Origin: Lachnoanaerobaculum sp. OBRC5-5
Lineage (GTDB): Bacteria; Bacillota; Clostridia; Lachnospirales; Lachnospiraceae
Assembly (NCBI RefSeq): GCF_000296385.1
Contig: NZ_JH815185.1
Location: 165,960-229,959, forward strand
Reading direction: 5' to 3'
Length of the DNA stretch: 64,000 nt
Both the position numbers and the translations under genes were made by a program. Below are positions 1-10,830 of this stretch, piece by piece. Position 1 is the first letter of the stretch; the number at the start of each line of letters is the position of its first letter. Under the pieces are notes generated by a model that saw only the letters and a program-made list of their open reading frames with translations, was not told where the DNA came from and ran no database searches.

Positions 1-1
1 A

Positions 2-75
<74 letters not shown>

Positions 76-439
76 TGCATTGTTTTCTTAGCGAAGACGA
101 GCGAAAGCGAAGTCTGAGGTTAGAAAACAAGCACACCTTGCATAGCGAAGCGGAGCAATGGTGTTACCATAAGGAGAGACTACATCAGATATTCCTTTGG
201 AAAGGATGAAAGATGTTGAAGTTCGAATCTTTAAGTCTCATTTGCAGAGATATTCTCTACATGATGTACCTTGAAAACTGCATACCAAACGAGAAATTAT
301 ATAAATATTTTATAATTAGACATCCGAGGTATCAATTACTTTAAAGTAATTGATATTTAATAATAAAAATAAATTTTTAAACATAGTGTATGATACACGC
401 TAGTGTCATACATAAACACTAAATCTAAATGATTTAAGA
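76..439 (+). other. Distal 16S-23S internal transcribed spacer
   Basis: This 364-base stretch between tRNA-Ile and 23S has no gene. It holds a stem-loop formed by TTGTTTTCT (80-88) and AGAAAACAA (122-130). At 273-293 lies the 5' arm of the pre-23S processing stalk: GAAAACTGC, TACCAAA and CGAG here are complementary to sequence just after the 23S gene. The final 140 bases are AT-rich leader. Confidence 0.8.
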
Positions 440-3325
<2,886 letters not shown>

Positions 3326-3404
3326 AAAAGATAGGAAAAAATTTATAATAGCTCGGGATTTGGTAGGCAGTTTTGAGGGTGCATTCCCTTTTATAAAAAA
3401 ATAC
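3326..3404 (+). other. Pre-23S 3' processing arm; no 5S gene here
   Basis: CTCG (3352-3355), TTTGGTA (3359-3365) and GCAGTTTT (3367-3374) are the reverse complements of CGAG, TACCAAA and AAAACTGC at 274-293, so the two flanks of 23S can form the long stalk normally cut by RNase III. A weak GGGTGCATTCCC hairpin followed by TTTT (3377-3392) may end the rRNA transcript. A 5S gene, which usually follows 23S, is absent: the next gene is a tRNA with its own promoter. Confidence 0.75.
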
Positions 3405-3433
3405 TTGACAATTTATTCTTCACAGAGTAGAAT
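3405..3433 (+). promoter_or_regulatory. Promoter of the tRNA cluster
   Basis: TTGACA (3405-3410), a 17-base spacer and TAGAAT (3428-3433) form a near-consensus sigma-A promoter 12 bases before tRNA-Glu. It makes the five tRNAs independent of the rRNA operon promoter. Confidence 0.85.
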
Positions 3434-3445
3434 ATCACAGTATTC

Positions 3446-3517
3446 GGCCCCATGGTCAAGCGGTTAAGACATCGCCCTTTCACGGCGGTAACACGAGTTC
3501 AAATCTCGTTGGGGTCA
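3446..3517 (+). tRNA. tRNA-Glu (TTC)
   Basis: Acceptor GGCCCCA pairs with TGGGGTC with one G-U; the anticodon loop reads CTTTCAC with TTC; the T-arm is GAGTTCAAATCTC; discriminator A. First gene of the five-tRNA cluster. Confidence 0.95.
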
Positions 3518-3536
3518 TTGGCGAAAGCCTTTATTG

Positions 3537-3610
3537 GGAGCTTTAGCTCAGTTGGTTAGAGCAATCGGCTCATAACCGATCGGTCCCGGGTTCGAGTCCC
3601 TGAAGCTCCA
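3537..3610 (+). tRNA. tRNA with CAT anticodon (Met, or Ile2)
   Basis: Acceptor GGAGCTT pairs with AAGCTCC, the anticodon loop is CTCATAA, and the T-arm is GGGTTCGAGTCCC. The CAT anticodon fits elongator tRNA-Met. It could also be the lysidine-modified tRNA-Ile2 that reads AUA, because the body resembles the GGACCTTTAGCTCAG type seen for that tRNA in Firmicutes. It lacks initiator features. Confidence 0.85.
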
Positions 3611-3612
3611 CT

Positions 3613-3632
3613 GCCCTTAGTTTTCTAAGGGC
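3613..3632 (+). other. Spacer hairpin between tRNAs
   Basis: GCCCTTAG (3613-3620) and CTAAGGGC (3625-3632) form a perfect 8-bp stem with a TTTT loop. No T-run follows, so it is more likely a processing signal in the tRNA transcript than a terminator. Confidence 0.5.
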
Positions 3633-3637
3633 AATAT

Positions 3638-3710
3638 TCCTTGATAGCTCAGTCGGTAGAGCATGCGGCTGTTAACCGCAGTGTCGTAGGTTCAAGTCCT
3701 ACTCAGGGAG
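3638..3710 (+). tRNA. tRNA-Asn (GTT)
   Basis: Acceptor TCCTTGA pairs with TCAGGGA (one T-G), the anticodon loop CTGTTAA has GTT, the T-arm is AGGTTCAAGTCCT, and the discriminator is G. Confidence 0.95.
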
Positions 3711-3736
3711 CTGAGATATTTATATCTTAATATTAT

Positions 3737-3810
3737 GGCCCGATGGCTCAGTTGGTTAGAGCGCCGCCCTGTCACGGCGGAGGTCGTCGGTTCGAGTCCG
3801 ATTCGGGTCG
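3737..3810 (+). tRNA. tRNA-Asp (GTC)
   Basis: Acceptor GGCCCGA pairs with TCGGGTC, the anticodon loop CTGTCAC has GTC, the T-arm is CGGTTCGAGTCCG, and the discriminator is G, the main Asp identity base. Confidence 0.95.
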
Positions 3811-3817
3811 CTTTTAT

Positions 3818-3903
3818 GCCGTAGTGGCGGAACAGGCAGACGCCCGGGACTTAAAATCCCGTGGGTAGAAATACCCGTACCGGTTCGATTCCGGTCTGCG
3901 GCA
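3818..3903 (+). tRNA. tRNA-Leu (TAA)
   Basis: An 86-base class II tRNA with acceptor GCCGTAG pairing with CTGCGGC, anticodon TAA, a long variable arm (TGGGTAGAAATACCC region) and discriminator A. Last gene of the cluster. Confidence 0.95.
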
Positions 3904-3914
3904 GTTTGAAATTT

Positions 3915-3950
3915 AGCACAGTCCTTATAATAAAGGATTTGTGCTTTTTT
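3915..3950 (+). terminator. Terminator of the tRNA cluster
   Basis: AGCACAGTCCTT and AAGGATTTGTGCT form an imperfect stem around a short AT loop, followed by six T residues. It is a standard intrinsic terminator just after tRNA-Leu. Confidence 0.85.
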
Positions 3951-4061
3951 CGTACTTATTTTTAATTTATCTGTGATCTTGTCTTATATAAAATGCTGTC
4001 ATAATGTATCAAAGTAATATATACTAAAAGAATCAGAAAACAAAAATAAATTATATCCGAT

Positions 4062-4928
4062 TCAATTCTTAAGAATCTTAGGTAAAACTTCGGACAGTAT
4101 AAATGAAAATATTACAATTGCTCCACCTATAATGAGATTCTGAGTAAAAGACTCGTGTAAAAGTATTATTCCCATAACAGCAGCCATCACACTTTCAAGA
4201 GAGAGTAATACTCCGCTTGTTGTGGCGGATACATGTTTCATACCGTACAGTATTAAAAAGAAAGGTAAGGTTGTACAAAATACGGTAAGATATATTAACT
4301 GAAAGCTGTCTGAAAGATTTAAGGCAAAACTGTTATTTCCGATTAAAACTAATGACAGGATAGAAAGAATGGCCGTAGTGGAAACCTGCAATACATTCAA
4401 TATTCCGGAATCATAAAGTTTTGAGTACTTAGATGAAATAACAATATACAAAGCATAGTCAACAGCACAAAGTATGCAATATATATCACCGATATGAAAG
4501 CTTCCAAGATTATTACCTAAAATAAAGAATACGCCAATCATGCAGGTAACTGAAACAATTATATCGGATAATGAGGGTCTTTTTCTCATTATAAGAAGGT
4601 ATGCAAGTGGCATGAGTATAATATATGATGCAATAAGTAAAGATGAGCGTGAGGTTGTTGTATACTGTAAGCCGACTGTAAATGTAAAAAATTCTCCGAA
4701 AAGAAATATGCCCATTATTATACCGGCTTTTAATATTTCAAAATTTATCTTCAAGAGCTTTTTATTATAAATAAATACAAGTATTATTGCTGCAAAAGAA
4801 AATCTTAAAGACAATATCATATAAGGTGACACATCTTCTAAAAGCTGTTTTACAAAAATATAGGCTGAAGCCCAGAAGAATGTAGTAATAAATAATGCTA
4901 TAAAAGCCTGAATCTTTTCTCTATTCAT
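4062..4928 (-). CDS. EamA/DMT-family membrane transporter
   Basis: A 288-residue, highly hydrophobic protein with about ten membrane helices, the normal size of a drug/metabolite transporter built of two EamA repeats (about residues 8-140 and 150-285). The start has a GGGGGA ribosome site 7 bases upstream. The family exports amino acids, nucleobases or other small metabolites; nothing here fixes the substrate. It stands alone, divergent from the Hcp-linked operon and convergent to the tRNA cluster. Confidence 0.85.
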   Translation of the reverse strand: MNREKIQAFIALFITTFFWASAYIFVKQLLEDVSPYMILSLRFSFAAIILVFIYNKKLLKINFEILKAGIIMGIFLFGEFFTFTVGLQYTTTSRSSLLIASYIILMPLAYLLIMRKRPSLSDIIVSVTCMIGVFFILGNNLGSFHIGDIYCILCAVDYALYIVISSKYSKLYDSGILNVLQVSTTAILSILSLVLIGNNSFALNLSDSFQLIYLTVFCTTLPFFLILYGMKHVSATTSGVLLSLESVMAAVMGIILLHESFTQNLIIGGAIVIFSFILSEVLPKILKN

Positions 4929-5073
4929 TTTATTCCCCCAAATAATAAAAAAATATTGATATAAGCTTTATTATAACGCATATTTGTTGTAAAATATATA
5001 TTTCCTAATACAACCTTTTTAGACTGTCAAGCTGAATATTGTATACAATAAACAAAATAAATACTCTTTTGTT

Positions 5074-5115
5074 TTAACATCGGTTACAGATTTTTTGTTG
5101 TACTCAAACTAGAAT
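5074..5115 (+). promoter_or_regulatory. Crp/Fnr-type operator and activator-dependent promoter
   Basis: TTAAC-ATCG-GTTAC (5074-5087) is an inverted repeat with one mismatch to GTAAC-N4-GTTAC. A -10 hexamer TAGAAT sits at 5110-5115, so the repeat centre is 29.5 bases before the first -10 base, close to -41.5 from the expected start. The -35 position (5087-5092, CAGATT) is poor. This is class II activator geometry, and the same layout occurs upstream of hcp. Confidence 0.7.
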
Positions 5116-5183
5116 ATGATTTACCTATAGTATTAGCCGGGACTTACTTATCCGGCTTTGTTTAATCAGTTAAAGGAGTTTAT

Positions 5184-6404
5184 ATGAATAAATACTTTGA
5201 TATAAAAGATAAAGTATATGATGTTACAGAGAAGTACCCTGAGCTTATAGAAGTATTGTCAGGGGCAGGATTTGAGAATTTAAAGAATGACATGATGAGA
5301 AAATCAATGGGAAAACTTCTCAGTCTTGAAACCGCTTTAAAGAGTAAGAATATAAATGTTGAGGTATTTGAAAAGCAACTTGTAGAGGCCATTGAGAGAA
5401 AGACTGTGATGTCTGATAATAACGGCATTGTAAGAAATCAGGATGAAAATGCAAAGACCTCTATAAAGGGTATATTGCCATGTCCTGTAAGAATGCAGTT
5501 TATAGAAAAGTTTGAAAAGTTTGTGGAAAGTCAGGACTATGAAATAAACTACAATCTGAATGCTGCAAGTATGGGAATGGAAGCAATTGAAGAAGAAATA
5601 AGGAATGCAAAGACGGAAGACGATTTATCTGATGTATATATGTCGGCAGGGTTTAACTTGTTTTTTGATAAGAAATTGATGGGCAAGTTCAGAGATAAGG
5701 GTGTCTTTGTAGACTATAGACAGGGAAAATTAAATAAATCTCTAGATAACGGAATGATTTCCTTAAAGGATCCGAAAGGAGAATATTCTATAATAGGTGT
5801 TGTTCCTGCTATTTTTATTGTAAATAAGGATGTACTGGGAGACAGAAGTTTACCTGTTTCATGGGAAGATTTATTTAAGCCTGAGTTTGAAAACTCAATA
5901 GCACTTCCTACTTCAGATTTGGATATGTTTAATGCAATTATGCTTGGAATATATTCAAATTACGGAAGAAAAGCCGTTGAGGCGCTTGGAAGAGGGCTTT
6001 TAAAGTCAATGCATCCTGCACAGATGGTAAAGACCGGAGGAAGAAAAGATTTCAATACACCTGCAGTAAGTATTATGCCTTATTTCTTCTCAAAGACCAT
6101 AAAGGAAAATTCAAACCTTACAGTGGTTTGGCCAAAGGACGGAGCTATAATAAGCCCTGTATTCCTTTTGACAAGAAAGAAAAACTATGAAAACAGTAAA
6201 CCTTTAATAGATTTTCTGTTATCAAAAGAAGTGGCGGAAATATTGGGTGCAGACGGAAAATTCCCACAGACAAACCCTGAATATGATAATAAACTTGCAG
6301 ATGATCAAAACTTCCTTTGGGCAGGATGGGATTTTATTCATTCAAATGATATCGGAGAAATCCTTTCAAATACTGAAAAATGGTTTTACGGTCAGACAGA
6401 ATAA
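5184..6404 (+). CDS. DUF1858 domain plus binding-protein-like domain, cytosolic
   Basis: 406 residues. Residues 1-72 match the DUF1858 pattern (a small domain linked to hybrid cluster proteins). Residues about 90-400 resemble an iron-type periplasmic binding protein, with PVRMQF, VPAIFIVNKDVLG and the SWEDLFKPEF region typical of such folds. There is no signal peptide or lipobox: the protein begins directly with the DUF1858 domain, so it should stay in the cytoplasm. That is odd for a binding protein, and no permease is encoded nearby. An AAAGGAG site precedes the ATG. First gene of a four-gene operon ending in a Crp/Fnr regulator. I infer it carries a metal or cluster ligand inside the cell; the ligand is unknown. 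Confidence 0.75.
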   Translation: MNKYFDIKDKVYDVTEKYPELIEVLSGAGFENLKNDMMRKSMGKLLSLETALKSKNINVEVFEKQLVEAIERKTVMSDNNGIVRNQDENAKTSIKGILPCPVRMQFIEKFEKFVESQDYEINYNLNAASMGMEAIEEEIRNAKTEDDLSDVYMSAGFNLFFDKKLMGKFRDKGVFVDYRQGKLNKSLDNGMISLKDPKGEYSIIGVVPAIFIVNKDVLGDRSLPVSWEDLFKPEFENSIALPTSDLDMFNAIMLGIYSNYGRKAVEALGRGLLKSMHPAQMVKTGGRKDFNTPAVSIMPYFFSKTIKENSNLTVVWPKDGAIISPVFLLTRKKNYENSKPLIDFLLSKEVAEILGADGKFPQTNPEYDNKLADDQNFLWAGWDFIHSNDIGEILSNTEKWFYGQTE

Positions 6405-6418
6405 GGAGAGATTAATAT

Positions 6419-7117
6419 ATGAATTTAGTTATATTTTCAGGTCCTCCTTCATCGGGAAAGACCTCTGTTATTTTAAAAACTATTGAAGCAATGAAGGATA
6501 GAGGTATAAAGGCGGGAGTTGTAAAGTTTGACTGTTTATATACCGATGACGATATCATATATGAAAAGGCAAACATTCCTGTAAAGAAAGGACTTTCGGG
6601 AGGACTTTGTCCCGATCATTTCTTTGCATCAAATATTGAAGATGTTGTGAAATGGGGAAGGGAACAAGGTCTGGATCTGCTTATTACAGAGTCGGCAGGA
6701 CTTTGTAATCGCTGTTCACCTTATATTACAGATATAAAAGGTGTATGTGTAATAGATAATCTCTCAGGTATAAATACACCTAAAAAAATAGGACCTATGT
6801 TAAAGGCGGCGGATATCGTAGTCATAACAAAGGGAGATATAGTAAGTCAGGCGGAGAGAGAAGTATTCAGCGGTAGAGTAAGTGCGGTAAATCCGAGAGC
6901 CATGGTAATGAATGTAAACGGACTCAGCGGTCAGGGAGCATTCGAGTTGTCTACATTAATATATGACAATGAAGTAAATATTGAGTCGGTACAGGGAATG
7001 AAGCTCAGGTTTGCAATGCCTTCGGCAATGTGCTCTTATTGTCTGGGAGAAACCAGAATAGGAGAAGATTACCAATTAGGTAATACCAAGAAGATGCAAT
7101 GGGAGGCAAATAAATGA
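6419..7117 (+). CDS. HypB/UreG-like P-loop GTPase with Cys motifs
   Basis: 232 residues with a P-loop GPPSSGKTS (8-16), an ESAG segment (91-94) in the position of the G3 region, and TKGD (137-140) in place of the usual NKxD guanine-specificity motif. The end of the domain (GLSGQGAFEL) resembles HypB. Possible metal ligands are C64-P-D-H67 (compare the CPH of UreG), C96/C99 and C205-x2-C208. Such GTPases deliver nickel or other metals to enzyme active sites. It lies 14 bases after the binding-protein-like gene and overlaps the next gene by 4 bases. I infer a metal-insertion chaperone; the target is unproven. Confidence 0.75.
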   Translation: MNLVIFSGPPSSGKTSVILKTIEAMKDRGIKAGVVKFDCLYTDDDIIYEKANIPVKKGLSGGLCPDHFFASNIEDVVKWGREQGLDLLITESAGLCNRCSPYITDIKGVCVIDNLSGINTPKKIGPMLKAADIVVITKGDIVSQAEREVFSGRVSAVNPRAMVMNVNGLSGQGAFELSTLIYDNEVNIESVQGMKLRFAMPSAMCSYCLGETRIGEDYQLGNTKKMQWEANK

Positions 7118-8148
7118 GTGAAATAAAATTAAAAGAGTTACTGGAAAAATATCCTTTTGCTACAGATTTCTTTGAGAGCGCAGGCTTTGATATCACTGAA
7201 AGTTTGGATGCAACTTTTTCTGAATTTTTGGATGGATTTACCGAAGAAGAACTTGAAGAAACAGCAATAAATAAGGATGAATTAAAAATCCAGCTTGACA
7301 CATTCATCAAGCAAATGCTACAATTCCTTGGTGATAATAAAGAAAAAATAGAAAGTTTAACTATTTTTCCAGGTCATAACAAAAGTGGAGAAAGAGAAAA
7401 TTGTGAAAAATTTGACATTTTCTCTTCACAAATTGTGTCTATAGTTGGACCTACAGGATCCGGAAAGAGTAGATTGTTGGCTGACATTGAATGGGCAGCA
7501 CAAAATGATACCCCTACCGGTAGAACCATATATATAAATGGTAAAAAGCCGGATCCGAAATGGCGATATTCTACAAATAATAAATTGGTTGCACAATTGT
7601 CACAAAATATGAACTTTGTTATGGATCTTACAGCCCGTGAATTTATAACCATGCATGCGGAAAGCAGAATGGTCGAAGACATCGAGACTGTAGTTGAAAA
7701 GATCCTACATGAAGCAAATAAACTTGCCGGAGAAAGTTTTGCACCTGAGACAGCAGTCACAGCTCTAAGCGGAGGTCAATCCAGAGCTCTTATGATTGCG
7801 GATACGGCAGTTCTAAGTTCTTCACCAATCGTTTTGATTGATGAGATTGAAAATGCCGGAATAGACAGAAAGAAGGCTTTAGACCTTTTGATATCACAGG
7901 ATAAGATAGTCCTTATGGCTACTCATGATCCTCTGTTGGCATTGATGGCGGATAAGAGAATCGTTATCAAAAACGGCGGAATTGATAAGATAATAGAAAC
8001 TACGGCAGAAGAAAAAGAAGTTTTAGTGCAACTGAATTATATTGACGGAATTATGCAAGAATCTAGAAAAAGGTTGCGTGCGGGTATGACGCTTGAAGGA
8101 GATATATGTCAGGAAGTTATACACAGTCCCCACTCTTTAGGGGAATGA
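7114..8148 (+). CDS. Soluble ABC ATPase with DUF1858-like N-terminus
   Basis: 344 residues. Residues 1-70 form a helical region resembling a degenerate DUF1858 domain. The ABC domain has Walker A GPTGSGKS (112-119), LSGGQ (218-222), Walker B IVLIDE (239-244) and the switch His (MATHD, H271). It contains no membrane helices, and no permease gene is near, so ordinary import is unlikely. ABC ATPases without permeases act in Fe-S assembly (SufC) or other mechanochemical roles. The start ATG overlaps the upstream TGA, which implies translational coupling. Confidence 0.8.
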   Translation: MSEIKLKELLEKYPFATDFFESAGFDITESLDATFSEFLDGFTEEELEETAINKDELKIQLDTFIKQMLQFLGDNKEKIESLTIFPGHNKSGERENCEKFDIFSSQIVSIVGPTGSGKSRLLADIEWAAQNDTPTGRTIYINGKKPDPKWRYSTNNKLVAQLSQNMNFVMDLTAREFITMHAESRMVEDIETVVEKILHEANKLAGESFAPETAVTALSGGQSRALMIADTAVLSSSPIVLIDEIENAGIDRKKALDLLISQDKIVLMATHDPLLALMADKRIVIKNGGIDKIIETTAEEKEVLVQLNYIDGIMQESRKRLRAGMTLEGDICQEVIHSPHSLGE

Positions 8149-8777
8149 CTGAAGAAGAGATAGAGCTTTGCTTAAAAGAGGCAAAGGCCGATATCCTCGG
8201 TTTCAGAAAAGGTGAGATGATTTTCAATCAGGGAGACAAACCAAGATACATTACCATGTTGGTTGAGGGTAGTGTATCTGTAGGAAATGACTCCGTGAAC
8301 GGAAAAAGAAGTATATTAGGTATGTTTTCAAACCCCGGAGAGCTTTTCGGAGAGGTTTTTTTGTTTTTAAATCATGATGAGTATGCAAATTATGCATGTG
8401 CAAGTTCTCCAAGTAGGATTTTGGAGATACCAAAAGAGTATCTTACAAGACTTGGGGATAAGCCTTCACCGCTCCAAAATAAAATGCTCTCAAATTTGCT
8501 CACAATATTTGCGGAGAGGACATACTATTTAAATAACAGATTACAGGTATTGTCATGTTCAACATTGAAGCAAAAAATCGCAAGATTTATATTGCAGAAT
8601 ATGAATGACAGAGACAGGGTTACTCTTAAGATGAGCAGAGAAGAGTTTGCAGACTTTTTAAATGCCGCAAGACCTTCACTCTCAAGAGAACTTATGAAAA
8701 TGCAGGAAGACGGATATATAAAGGTCGTAAGAAAAGATCTTATAGTAAAAAATCTGGAAGGACTTAAAAGTCTTTAA
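8106..8777 (+). CDS. Crp/Fnr-family regulator, HcpR-like
   Basis: 223 residues: an N-terminal cyclic-nucleotide-type beta-barrel (about 10-125), a dimer helix, and a C-terminal winged helix whose recognition helix contains RPSLSRELMKM (near 195-205). There is no N-terminal Cys cluster like that of Fnr. The gene overlaps the ABC ATPase by 43 bases and has a GAAGGAG site before its ATG. Crp/Fnr proteins called HcpR are known to control hcp genes in anaerobes. The adjacent hcp and two matching inverted repeats make this a likely nitrosative-stress regulator that also controls its own operon. Confidence 0.85.
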   Translation: MSGSYTQSPLFRGMTEEEIELCLKEAKADILGFRKGEMIFNQGDKPRYITMLVEGSVSVGNDSVNGKRSILGMFSNPGELFGEVFLFLNHDEYANYACASSPSRILEIPKEYLTRLGDKPSPLQNKMLSNLLTIFAERTYYLNNRLQVLSCSTLKQKIARFILQNMNDRDRVTLKMSREEFADFLNAARPSLSRELMKMQEDGYIKVVRKDLIVKNLEGLKSL

Positions 8778-8793
8778 AAAAAAACATTGCTCG

Positions 8794-8835
8794 GTAACTA
8801 AAGTTACAGTTTTTGGATTTTATTTCTGCTATTAT
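8794..8835 (+). promoter_or_regulatory. Crp/Fnr-type operator and promoter of hcp
   Basis: GTAAC-TAAA-GTTAC (8794-8807) is a perfect inverted repeat. The -10 TATTAT is at 8830-8835, again with 29.5 bases from repeat centre to the first -10 base, and the -35 position (CAGTTT) is again weak. Both sites continue as GTTACAG followed by a T-rich stretch. This matches the site at 5074-5115 in sequence and geometry. Confidence 0.8.
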
Positions 8836-8931
8836 ACACTCATGCACAGGATGCAAGAGAAAATAAATTTAAATCTGTAAAGACAGATTGCTCATAGACT
8901 GTAGAACAGTCATAGTAAGAGGAGGTAAAAA

Positions 8932-10782
8932 ATGGAAAACAAAATGTTTTGTTATCAGTGTCAGGAGACAGCAGGAAATACAGGCTGTACTCAGGTAGGT
9001 GTTTGCGGTAAGAAGCCGGAAGTTGCAAATATGCAGGACTTGCTTATATATGTAAGTAAGGGTATATCAGCAGTTACAACAAGACTTCGTGCAGAAGGAA
9101 AAGAAATAAGCAAGGAAGTAAACCACCTTATTACTTTAAACCTTTTCATCACAATTACAAATGCAAACTTTGATAATGATGCTATTATTGCAAGAATCAA
9201 GAAGACTCTTGATGTTAAGAAGGAACTTTTAAATGAACTTTCAAACAAAGATAATCTTCCTGAGGCTGCTCTTTGGGAGTCATATGATGAGAGCGAGTAT
9301 CTTACAAAGGCTGCTACAGTAGGTGTACTTGCAACAGAAAACGAGGATATCAGAAGCCTTAGAGAGCTTATTATATACGGTCTTAAGGGACTTTCAGCAT
9401 ATTCAAAGCATGCAAATGCACTTTTACAGGATGACGGTGAGGTAGATGCATTCTTACAGAGAGCATTGGCTGCAACACTTGATGACAGCTTAACTGCAGA
9501 TGATTTAGTAGCACTTACACTTGAGACAGGTAAGTATGGTGTAAACGGAATGGCTTTACTTGATAAGGCAAACACAACAGCTTACGGAAACCCTGAGATT
9601 ACAACAGTTGATATCGGTGTAGGAACAAACCCTGGTATCCTTGTTTCAGGACATGATTTAAGAGATCTTGAGATGCTCTTAAAGCAGACACAGGGAACAG
9701 GAGTAGATGTTTATACTCACTCAGAGATGCTTGCAGGTCAGTATTATCCTGAGCTTAAGAAGTATCCAAACCTTAAGGGTAACTACGGTAATGCATGGTG
9801 GAAGCAGAAAGAAGAGTTCGAGAGCTTTAACGGACCGATCCTTATGACTACAAACTGTATCGTACCACCTAAGGCAAGTTATATTGACAGACTTTATACA
9901 ACAGGTTCAGCAGGTTATCCGGGATGTAAGCACATCGCAGGTGATATCGGTGAGGAGAAGGATTTCTCAGAGATTATTGAGCAGGCTAAGAAGTGTGCAC
10001 CTCCAACAGAGATAGAGAGCGGAAATATCGTAGGCGGTTTTGCACATGCACAGGTTCTTGCACTTGCAGATAAGGTAGTAGATGCTGTTAAATCAGGTGC
10101 TATTTCAAAGTTCGTTGTAATGGCAGGTTGTGACGGTCGTTCAAAGGCAAGAAACTACTACACAGATTTTGCAAAGGCTCTTCCAAAGGATGCCGTTATT
10201 CTTACAGCAGGATGTGCTAAGTACAAGTACAATAAGCTTGACCTTGGAGATATCGGTGGTATTCCAAGAGTTCTTGATGCAGGTCAGTGTAATGACTCTT
10301 ATTCATTGGCAGTTATCGCACTTAAGCTTAAGGAAGTATTCGGACTTGATGATATCAATGATCTTCCGCTTGAGTTCAACATTGCATGGTATGAGCAGAA
10401 GGCAGTTATCGTTTTACTTGCACTTTTATACTTAGGTGTAAAGAATATTCACCTCGGACCTACACTTCCGGGATTCCTTTCACCAAATGTAGCTAAGGTA
10501 TTGGTTGAGAACTTCGGTATTGCAGGTATCGGAACAGTTGAGGATGATATCGAGCTTTTCTTCGGAAAGGTTGAGAAGGAAGTTGCTGACGGAAAGTACA
10601 GACCTGATATGCTTATCGGTGAGGTACTCTCAGAGAACCCTGCTGCAGCAAGCGTTCTTATGGATATCGGTATGCACTGCCTCGGATGTCCTTCATCACA
10701 GATGGAGTCACTTGCAGAGGCTGCTATGGTACACGGTATCGATGTAAATGAACTTATCAGCAGATTAAATCAGTTAGGATAA
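8932..10782 (+). CDS. hcp: Hybrid cluster protein (Hcp) with C-terminal DUF1858 domain
   Basis: 616 residues. The N-terminal ligands C7-x2-C10-x8-C19-x5-C25 hold the ordinary Fe-S cluster. Motifs of the hybrid Fe-S-O site follow ([60 protein letters not shown]). Hcp acts in the cytoplasm as a nitric oxide or hydroxylamine reductase in nitrosative stress. After the normal end at about residue 550 comes an extra domain with CLGCP, the Hcp-associated redox-disulfide (DUF1858) type. AGAGGAGG precedes the ATG. Codon use looks optimised for high expression. It has its own promoter after the Crp/Fnr gene. Confidence 0.96.
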   Translation: MENKMFCYQCQETAGNTGCTQVGVCGKKPEVANMQDLLIYVSKGISAVTTRLRAEGKEISKEVNHLITLNLFITITNANFDNDAIIARIKKTLDVKKELLNELSNKDNLPEAALWESYDESEYLTKAATVGVLATENEDIRSLRELIIYGLKGLSAYSKHANALLQDDGEVDAFLQRALAATLDDSLTADDLVALTLETGKYGVNGMALLDKANTTAYGNPEITTVDIGVGTNPGILVSGHDLRDLEMLLKQTQGTGVDVYTHSEMLAGQYYPELKKYPNLKGNYGNAWWKQKEEFESFNGPILMTTNCIVPPKASYIDRLYTTGSAGYPGCKHIAGDIGEEKDFSEIIEQAKKCAPPTEIESGNIVGGFAHAQVLALADKVVDAVKSGAISKFVVMAGCDGRSKARNYYTDFAKALPKDAVILTAGCAKYKYNKLDLGDIGGIPRVLDAGQCNDSYSLAVIALKLKEVFGLDDINDLPLEFNIAWYEQKAVIVLLALLYLGVKNIHLGPTLPGFLSPNVAKVLVENFGIAGIGTVEDDIELFFGKVEKEVADGKYRPDMLIGEVLSENPAAASVLMDIGMHCLGCPSSQMESLAEAAMVHGIDVNELISRLNQLG

Positions 10783-10800
10783 TTTATATAGATAAAAAGA

Positions 10801-10830
10801 TAGCCCGGATTTAAAAGTCCGGGCTATTTT
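10801..10830. terminator. Bidirectional terminator between hcp and the AraC gene
   Basis: TAGCCCGGA (10801-10809) and TCCGGGCTA (10818-10826) form a perfect 9-bp stem, flanked by A-rich sequence on the left and TTTT on the right. It serves hcp and overlaps the 3' end of the convergent AraC-type gene. Confidence 0.85.

Noticed and set aside
76-160. Repeated GCGAAG/GCGAAAGC units in the spacer, considered as a repeat element
   Set aside because: They are short, irregular and confined to the rRNA spacer, where they form part of a stem-loop; not a CRISPR or mobile element.
8991-9575. 194-residue minus-strand frame inside hcp
   Set aside because: Antisense shadow of a highly expressed, strongly conserved gene; no ribosome site and no recognised motif.
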